A DNA stretch of 27,846 nt from positions 1-27,846 of the forward strand of contig JBDHRV010000034.1 in NCBI GenBank assembly GCA_039807745.1, read 5' to 3'. The stretch is from JAEUMW01 sp039807745. GTDB lineage: Bacteria; Pseudomonadota; Gammaproteobacteria; Burkholderiales; JAEUMW01. Under the pieces are notes generated by a model, which was given only the letters and a program-made list of their open reading frames with translations, did not search any database and was not told the origin of the DNA. Of the stretch, positions 23,245 to 27,846 are shown piece by piece. A program made the position numbers and the translations under genes. Position 1 is the stretch's first letter. Every line of letters starts with the position of its first letter.

Positions 23245-24540
23245 ATGGCGCGCAACGTGGTGGTCGTCGGCACCCAGTGGGGCGACGAAGGCAAGGGCAA
23301 GGTGGTGGACTGGCTCACGGATCATGCCCAGGGCGTGGTGCGCTTCCAGGGCGGTCACAACGCCGGGCACACGCTCGTCATCGCCGGCACCAAGACGGTA
23401 CTGCACCTGATCCCTTCGGGCATCCTGCGCGCGGGGGTGCGCTGCTACATCGGCAACGGCGTGGTGGTATCGCCGCAGGCGCTGGTGCAGGAGATCGACA
23501 CCTTGCAGGCAGCCGGCGTCGATGTCATGAGCCAGCTCATCGTGAGCGAAGCCTGTCCGCTGATCCTGCCGTGCCATACCGCGCTCGATCTCGCGCGCGA
23601 GGCGGCCAAGGGCGACGCGCGCATCGGCACCACCGGGCGCGGCATCGGACCGGCCTACGAGGACAAGGTCGCGCGACGTGCCATCCGCCTCCAGGATCTC
23701 TTCCACCGCGAGCGCTTCGCGGCGAAGCTGGGCGAGATGCTCGACTACCACAACTTCGCGCTCAAACAGTTCTACCGCGCGGCGACGGTGGATTTCCAGA
23801 AGACCCTGGAGGAGACGCTCGCACTTGCGGAGCGGATCAAGCCGCTGGTGGGCGATGTGCCGCGCATGCTCTACGAAGCGCAGCGCGAGGGCAGGAACCT
23901 CCTCTTCGAGGGCGCGCAGGGCACCTTGCTCGATGTCGACCACGGCACCTACCCCTTCGTCACGTCGAGCAACTGCGTCGCCGGGGCAGCCGCGGCGGGA
24001 AGCGGGGTCGGCCCGGGCGCGCTGCACTACGTCCTGGGCATCACCAAGGCATATACGACGCGCGTCGGCTCCGGACCCTTTCCGACCGAGCTCGCGGACG
24101 ACACCGGGCGTCAGATCGCCACCCGCGGCAAAGAGTTCGGCGCCACCACCGGGCGCCCGCGCCGCTGCGGCTGGTTCGACGCCGCGGCGCTCAAGCGATC
24201 GATCCAGATCAACGGCGTATCGGGTCTGTGCGTGACCAAGCTCGACGTGCTGGACGGGTTCGAGAGTCTGCGCATCGGTGTCGGCTACCGGGTCGGCCGG
24301 CTCGAGCTCGACATCCTGCCGGCGGGCGCGGAAGCGCTCGCCGAATGCGAGCCGGTGTACGAGGAACACCCAGGGTGGTCGGACAGCACGGTCGGCATCA
24401 AGCGCTTCGACGCGCTGCCCGGCGCAGCACAGCGTTACCTGAAGCGCATCGAGGAAGTGTGCGGTGTACCGGTGGATCTCATCTCGACCGGACCCGATCG
24501 CGAACAGACGATCGTTCTGCGTCATCCGTTCAGAAGCTGA
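23245..24540 (+). CDS. purA: Adenylosuccinate synthetase
   Basis: PurA couples GTP hydrolysis to joining aspartate with IMP, the first committed step to AMP. The 431-residue protein has the GTP-binding GTQWGDEGKGK loop with the catalytic Asp at about residue 14, the catalytic His (about His42) in GGHNAGHTLV, and the TTGRGIGPAYEDK, FEGAQGTLLDVDHGTYPFVTSSN region (in pieces: EGAQGTLLDVDHGT, TSSNCVAGA), and TTGRPRRCGWFD. The C-terminal ISTGPDREQTIV is canonical. The ATG at 23245 is preceded by AGGGGAGCGAGGG. It is the last gene of the plus-strand run and converges with the mltF-like gene across 27 bases. Confidence 0.96.
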   Translation: MARNVVVVGTQWGDEGKGKVVDWLTDHAQGVVRFQGGHNAGHTLVIAGTKTVLHLIPSGILRAGVRCYIGNGVVVSPQALVQEIDTLQAAGVDVMSQLIVSEACPLILPCHTALDLAREAAKGDARIGTTGRGIGPAYEDKVARRAIRLQDLFHRERFAAKLGEMLDYHNFALKQFYRAATVDFQKTLEETLALAERIKPLVGDVPRMLYEAQREGRNLLFEGAQGTLLDVDHGTYPFVTSSNCVAGAAAAGSGVGPGALHYVLGITKAYTTRVGSGPFPTELADDTGRQIATRGKEFGATTGRPRRCGWFDAAALKRSIQINGVSGLCVTKLDVLDGFESLRIGVGYRVGRLELDILPAGAEALAECEPVYEEHPGWSDSTVGIKRFDALPGAAQRYLKRIEEVCGVPVDLISTGPDREQTIVLRHPFRS

Positions 24541-24550
24541 GCCGCCGCGT

Positions 24551-24580
24551 GTCGCGACGCCGGGACGTCAGCGTCGTGAC
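24551..24580. terminator. Inverted repeat between convergent purA and the mltF-like gene
   Basis: GTCGCGACGC (24551-24560) pairs with GCGTCGTGAC (24571-24580), ten base pairs with one G-T wobble and a ten-base loop. It overlaps the last codons of the mltF-like gene and lies 10 bases after the purA stop. No T-run follows on either strand, so its action as an intrinsic terminator is uncertain. Confidence 0.4.
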
Positions 24581-26157
24581 GCGGGTCGCGGCCCTTCGCC
24601 GTGGTCGAGGCGATACGCTTCGACATACAGGTGCACCTCGTTCACGGCCCGCGCCGGTTCGTCCCCCAGCGTGAGATCCGCCACCAGTGCGACATTGCCT
24701 TCCCACTTCGCGGGATCGAGACCGAGCTCGCGCGCGTAGCGCTGCAGGGTCCGCACTTGCTCTGGCCCCACGTGGTAGGCCGCGAGCGCGAGATCGACAC
24801 TGGCCTCGTCGTCGGCGCCGCTGTCGCGGGCGTACTGGTCGCGCAGTGTGGCGAGGTAGCGCACGCCCGCTTCGATGTTGCGCTCCGGCCGGTCGATGTC
24901 GGTCACGCCCACTGCGGCGGCCATCTCCGGGGTGACCTGCATGACGCCGATGGCGCCGTTCGGTCCGCGTCGCGCCGGGTCGAGGCCCGACTCGGCCGCG
25001 GCGTGCGCGAGCACGATCCGCCAGTCGAGCCCCGCGGCGGTGCTGCGCTTCTTGATGGCGCCGATCACCGCTGCCTCGCGGCGGCGCATCGGCTGCGTCG
25101 CCGGGTTGGCGATCCAGCGCGTGTCGCGAAAATAGCGGTCGAACAGCATGCGGTTCATCGCGCTGCGCGCACCGTCCTGGCGGATGAACGCGTCGAGCGC
25201 AAGCAGGAGCTCGTGACTTTCGGGGCGAACCGCCCAGGCGATGCTGCCGCCCGTGTTCACGGCCACCTTCTCGTGCACGGCGATGCCGGGGAGAACCTGC
25301 GCCCAGAGGTGGGCCCGGTGCGAATCCACGATGGTGTAATCGACGATGCCGGCGTTCACCAGCTCGAGGATGTCCTCGGACTCGAGGCCGGATTCGGCCG
25401 CGATCACCGTGACCGGTGGCCGGCCTGCCTGCCGTTGCGTCTCCGCCAGGCGGCCCAGATGTTCGGCATAGCTGGAGCCCGCCGGGACGAGAACGCGCTT
25501 GCCCTCCAATGCGGCGAGCGAGGCCGGCGCCGGCACGTTGCGACTCGTCACCACCACCTCGTCGACGCCGACGAAATACGGTCCCGAGAAATCGGCCTTC
25601 TGGTGCCGCGCCGGCGTGATGGTGAGGTTCGCCGCCGCGATGTCGCCGCGCCCCTCGATCAGGTCGGACAGCGTGTGCTCGAGCTGCGTGACGACGAACT
25701 CGAAGCGGATCGGGTGGTCGCTGCGTTGCAAGCGCTGGTTGAGAAAGCGCTGAAACTCGCGCAGATACTCGTATTCGAAGCCCCTCGCCGCACCCTCGTT
25801 CACGAAGAAATCGGTGCGGTTGTAGTTCACGAGAATGCGCAACGTGTCGACTTTCTCGAGCGGGATGCGATCGACGCTGCGGTCGACGACGCTGCGAAAG
25901 CGGAGGAACGAGCCGTCGGCAAGCGCCACCGGACCGGGTGAGGGGCCTGCCGCTGCTTCCTTGATGACGACGCCGGTCGATGACGAAGTGCTGGAACCCG
26001 GGTCGACGGATGTGGCGGACACGGGCACCGAATCCTTGTTGCACCCCGCGATCAGGCACACGAGCACGAAGGTGATGCCGATGAGCAGGCGCGTCCGCGG
26101 CTCGGATGATGTGAAGCCGCGCCGCAACGTCGGGCGCGGGGTCGGTATGCTCTGCAT
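24568..26157 (-). CDS. mltF: MltF-like membrane-bound lytic murein transglycosylase
   Basis: A 529-residue predicted lipoprotein combining a periplasmic solute-binding-like domain (SBP_bac_3) with a soluble lytic transglycosylase (SLT) domain, the MltF architecture. It would cleave the MurNAc-GlcNAc bond of peptidoglycan with formation of 1,6-anhydroMurNAc. A hydrophobic stretch (LLIGITFVLVCLIAGC) ends in a lipobox at Cys39, followed by a Ser/Thr/Pro-rich linker. The binding domain runs from about residue 85 (LRILVNYNRTDFF) to 340 and includes DFSGPYFVGVDEVVV. The SLT domain has the catalytic Glu389 in AHAAAESGLDP, NGAIGVMQVTPEMAAAVG, NIEAGVRYLATL and ALAAYHVGPEQV. The ATG at 26157 is preferred over GTG 26175, because a -10-like TAGAAT would make the GTG leaderless. 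It is convergent with purA. Confidence 0.87.
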   Translation of the reverse strand: MQSIPTPRPTLRRGFTSSEPRTRLLIGITFVLVCLIAGCNKDSVPVSATSVDPGSSTSSSTGVVIKEAAAGPSPGPVALADGSFLRFRSVVDRSVDRIPLEKVDTLRILVNYNRTDFFVNEGAARGFEYEYLREFQRFLNQRLQRSDHPIRFEFVVTQLEHTLSDLIEGRGDIAAANLTITPARHQKADFSGPYFVGVDEVVVTSRNVPAPASLAALEGKRVLVPAGSSYAEHLGRLAETQRQAGRPPVTVIAAESGLESEDILELVNAGIVDYTIVDSHRAHLWAQVLPGIAVHEKVAVNTGGSIAWAVRPESHELLLALDAFIRQDGARSAMNRMLFDRYFRDTRWIANPATQPMRRREAAVIGAIKKRSTAAGLDWRIVLAHAAAESGLDPARRGPNGAIGVMQVTPEMAAAVGVTDIDRPERNIEAGVRYLATLRDQYARDSGADDEASVDLALAAYHVGPEQVRTLQRYARELGLDPAKWEGNVALVADLTLGDEPARAVNEVHLYVEAYRLDHGEGPRPASRR

Positions 26158-26181
26158 CGGGCGGGGATTGGCCACGGCGGC

Positions 26182-26187
26182 ATTCTA
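26182..26187 (-). promoter_or_regulatory. Candidate -10 element for the mltF-like gene
   Basis: Read on the minus strand the sequence is GGCGGTAGAATGCCG. TAGAAT here would start transcription close to 26175 and leave an 18-base leader before ATG 26157. No good -35 box is seen. It shares GGTAGAAT with the candidate element before accA. Confidence 0.45.
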
Positions 26188-26241
26188 CCGCCAACAGCGC
26201 ACGCCGGCCGCTATCGCTTGGAGGTCACGTGCGGCGTGGCG

Positions 26242-26247
26242 TATATT
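26242..26247 (+). promoter_or_regulatory. Candidate -10 element for the M23 endopeptidase gene
   Basis: TATATT in GGCGTATATTCAC lies 25 bases before the ATG at 26273, back to back with the minus-strand element at 26182-26187. TTGGAG at 26218-26223 is a weak -35 candidate at an 18-base spacing. Confidence 0.42.
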
Positions 26248-26272
26248 CACCCGGTCTAGCGTCTTCCGATCG

Positions 26273-27106
26273 ATGAACCGTCGCCGCTTTCTGATTTCGC
26301 TCACCGCTGCCGTGACCGCGCCGGTGTGGATGCGTCCGGCATCGGCGAGGGCACTGCCGCGCGCGGCGACGGTGCCAGGCGGTGTCGCCCGGGTGGGTCT
26401 CGGCGAGGCGCATGAAGTGCCACGGGCCCGGCTCGGGGACGACCGCGTTCTCGTCCTGCGCGATGGCGACAAATGGATGGCATGGGTGGGCATTTCCCTC
26501 GATGCCAAACCAGGGTCACGCCTGTGGGTCGACGCCGAGCGCCCGGGCGGCGCCGTGCAGCGCTTCGGGATCGACGTGCAACCGAAGCAGTACGCCGAGC
26601 AGCACCTCACGGTCAAACCCGGTCAGGTGGAGCTCTCAGCGCAAGATCTTGCCCGCCACGAGCGCGAGCGGGCGCATCTGGAGCGCGTGCGCCGGACCTT
26701 CTCCGAAGCGCCGCCCGCGACGCTGCGCCTCGCGCAGCCTGCGCCCGGACCGCGCTCGAGCTCGTTCGGGCTGCGCCGCGTCTTCAACGGCCAGCCGCGC
26801 AGCCCGCACAGCGGCATGGACATCGCCGCTCGGCTCGGTACGCCCGTGGTGGCTGCAGCGCGCGGACGGGTGATCGACGCCGACGACTATTTTTTCTCCG
26901 GCAACACGGTGATCATTGACCACGGGCAGGGACTGCTCACGCTGTATGCGCATCTGACCCGGGTCGATACCCGTGTCGGCGCGACCGTGGCGGCCGGGAC
27001 ACCCATCGGCGGGGTCGGTGCGACCGGGCGCGTGACGGGGCCGCATCTGCATTTCTCCGTCTACCTCAACGCGGTCGCGGTGGACCCTGCCCTGTTTCTT
27101 GGCTGA
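26273..27106 (+). CDS. M23 (LytM) family peptidoglycan endopeptidase
   Basis: A 277-residue exported zinc metallopeptidase of the LytM/M23 type, expected to cut cross-linking peptides in the cell wall. The N-terminus has a twin-arginine-like signal (NRRRFLISLTAAV) ending near ASARA. The N-terminal domain (about residues 40-120) resembles the Peptidase_M23_N module, with GGVARVGLGEAHEVPRARLGDDR and WMAWVGISLDAKPG as landmarks. The catalytic LytM domain has the zinc ligands His179 and Asp183 in SPHSGMDIA and the HLH triad His258/His260 in GPHLHFSVYLN, with the LTLYAHLT strand between them. All key residues are present, so it should be an active enzyme rather than a degenerate LytM activator. 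Divergent from the mltF-like gene. Confidence 0.9.
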   Translation: MNRRRFLISLTAAVTAPVWMRPASARALPRAATVPGGVARVGLGEAHEVPRARLGDDRVLVLRDGDKWMAWVGISLDAKPGSRLWVDAERPGGAVQRFGIDVQPKQYAEQHLTVKPGQVELSAQDLARHERERAHLERVRRTFSEAPPATLRLAQPAPGPRSSSFGLRRVFNGQPRSPHSGMDIAARLGTPVVAAARGRVIDADDYFFSGNTVIIDHGQGLLTLYAHLTRVDTRVGATVAAGTPIGGVGATGRVTGPHLHFSVYLNAVAVDPALFLG

Positions 27107-27160
27107 GGCGTGCGCCGCGGCGCGTCGTGCGGACCCCGCGCTCATCGGGAAAGGGTGAAA

Positions 27161-27846
27161 GTGGCTTCAATCGTCGTCATCGGTTCGGTTGCGCGCGACG
27201 ACGTCGTGCGCCTCGTCGAACCGCTCACACCTGGCGCGCACTTGAATGGCGTGTCGGCGGGCTCGCGTCTCGGCGGCGGCGGCGCGAACACCGCCGTCAC
27301 GCTTGCGGCAGCGGGACATCGGGTGGCGCTGCTCGCCGCGGTCGGGCACGACGCGGATGGCGAGTGGCTGCTGGCCGAACTCGGCGCGGCCGGGGTGGAC
27401 ACTTCGGGCATCGCCTGCGTGCGGCGTCCGACCACGCGTTCGCTGGTGTTCGTCGACCCCTCGGGCGAGCGCACCATCGCGAACCTCGGCCGCTGCGAGG
27501 AGGATGCGCCGCCGTATCGGCTGCAGGACCTTGCCGCCGACGCCGTGTTCGTCCGCAGCCGCCGCCATGACCTGGGTCCGCTGCTCGCCGCCAAGACCGA
27601 AACGTCGCTCGTCGTAGCCCACGTGCCGCCAGTCGATCCGGGGTCGCGGCCGGCGCAGATCGTGGTCGCATCACGCTCCGACCTCGGCCATGCAACGGCA
27701 GACCTCTGGGCGCTGGGACGTGAAGTCGCAGGCGAACGCTTGCGCTGGTTCGTCATGACCTCGGGTCCCGATGGTGCCTGCGCGATCTCCCCCGAATCCA
27801 CGCTGGCGGCGCCCGCCGAGGCGGTGGCGACGGTGGACACGACCGG
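27161..27846 (+). CDS. PfkB-family carbohydrate kinase, 5' part
   Basis: A sugar or nucleoside kinase of the PfkB (ribokinase) family that runs off the window end. The first 228 residues are seen. The start IVVIGSVARDD is a normal PfkB N-terminus, and LGGGGANTAVTLAAAGHRVALLAAVGHDADG (in pieces: GGGGANTAVTLAAAG, ALLAAVGHDADGE) is the GG-x-N-x-A signature region. VTLVF-like SLVFVDPSGERTI follows. The second signature DTTGAGD would start at residue 226 (VDTTG at the very end), which is early for the family. The usual NxxE motif is not seen; the comparable place reads VVASRSDLGHAT. Substrate is unknown. GTG 27161 is chosen because GGGAAAGGG lies 6-12 bases upstream; GTG 27155 is an in-frame alternative. 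Confidence 0.85.
   Translation, partial: MASIVVIGSVARDDVVRLVEPLTPGAHLNGVSAGSRLGGGGANTAVTLAAAGHRVALLAAVGHDADGEWLLAELGAAGVDTSGIACVRRPTTRSLVFVDPSGERTIANLGRCEEDAPPYRLQDLAADAVFVRSRRHDLGPLLAAKTETSLVVAHVPPVDPGSRPAQIVVASRSDLGHATADLWALGREVAGERLRWFVMTSGPDGACAISPESTLAAPAEAVATVDTT

Noticed and set aside
24530..26194. 554-residue minus-strand frame offset by one from the mltF-like gene
   Set aside because: The other minus-strand frame (24568-26157) has the signal peptide, lipobox and catalytic Glu; this one is Arg/His/Gly-rich and featureless.
27112..27123. GCGCCGCGGCGC 12-base palindrome between the M23 and PfkB genes
   Set aside because: Short, pure GC and without a T-run; such palindromes are expected by chance in DNA this rich in GC, so no terminator is called.
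1..27846. CRISPR arrays, tRNA or rRNA genes, insertion sequences, phage or toxin-antitoxin genes
   Set aside because: No regularly spaced repeats, no cloverleaf-like segments in the gaps, no transposase or integrase motifs were seen; nearly all bases are in recognised housekeeping genes.

Overview
The window is GC-rich, densely packed chromosomal DNA from a proteobacterium, most probably a betaproteobacterium. The main evidence is the gene order: ndk, rlmN, pilW, rodZ, ispG, hisS, yfgM, bamB, der, hfq, hflX, hflK, hflC, a DUF2065 gene, hisZ and purA lie on one strand with tiny gaps or overlaps. The hflX-hflK-hflC-DUF2065-hisZ-purA run in particular is a layout I associate with Betaproteobacteria. 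HisZ, HflKC, BamB, RodZ, a type IV pilus lipoprotein and an Slp-type lipoprotein all fit a Gram-negative cell with an outer membrane. I see no tRNA, rRNA, IS element, CRISPR array or phage gene, and no gene-free stretch longer than about 150 bases.

Layout. Bases 1-975 are the 3' end of an RND efflux pump gene. Then come an Slp-like outer-membrane lipoprotein with an aromatic C-terminal repeat (1006-1572) and a secreted gamma-glutamyltranspeptidase (1591-3285). accA (fatty acid synthesis) and tilS (tRNA-Ile lysidine synthesis) overlap at 3349-5704. A complete TRAP transporter follows (dctP, dctQ, dctM; 5757-8927), with a hairpin after dctP and a strong terminator after dctM. The long core run starts at ndk (9073) and ends with purA (24540). 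On the minus strand is an MltF-like lytic transglycosylase lipoprotein (24568-26157). Divergent from it is a LytM/M23 endopeptidase with a twin-arginine-like signal (26273-27106), followed by a PfkB-type sugar kinase cut off by the window end.

How the genes work together. The long run mixes nucleotide metabolism (ndk, purA), translation fidelity (rlmN, hisS, der, hflX, tilS), envelope assembly (pilW, rodZ, yfgM, bamB), isoprenoid synthesis (ispG), RNA-based regulation (hfq), membrane proteolysis control (hflK, hflC) and histidine synthesis (hisZ). Many junctions are 1-4 base stop/start overlaps (rlmN/pilW, pilW/rodZ, rodZ/ispG, yfgM/bamB, hflK/hflC), so translational coupling is likely. Recognisable -10-like elements (TAGAAT, TATAAT, TACAAT) stand out before accA, dctP, ndk, hisS and in the divergent mltF/M23 gap.

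Nothing here is clearly a new system; this is mostly conserved core genome. The points most worth a second look are the three packed hairpins at the der/hfq junction, the aromatic 27-bp repeat in the Slp-like protein, the Arg-rich tail on the TRAP small permease, the PfkB kinase whose usual NxxE motif is not visible, and the divergent pair of cell-wall enzymes. All family assignments come from motif recognition by eye, without database searches.
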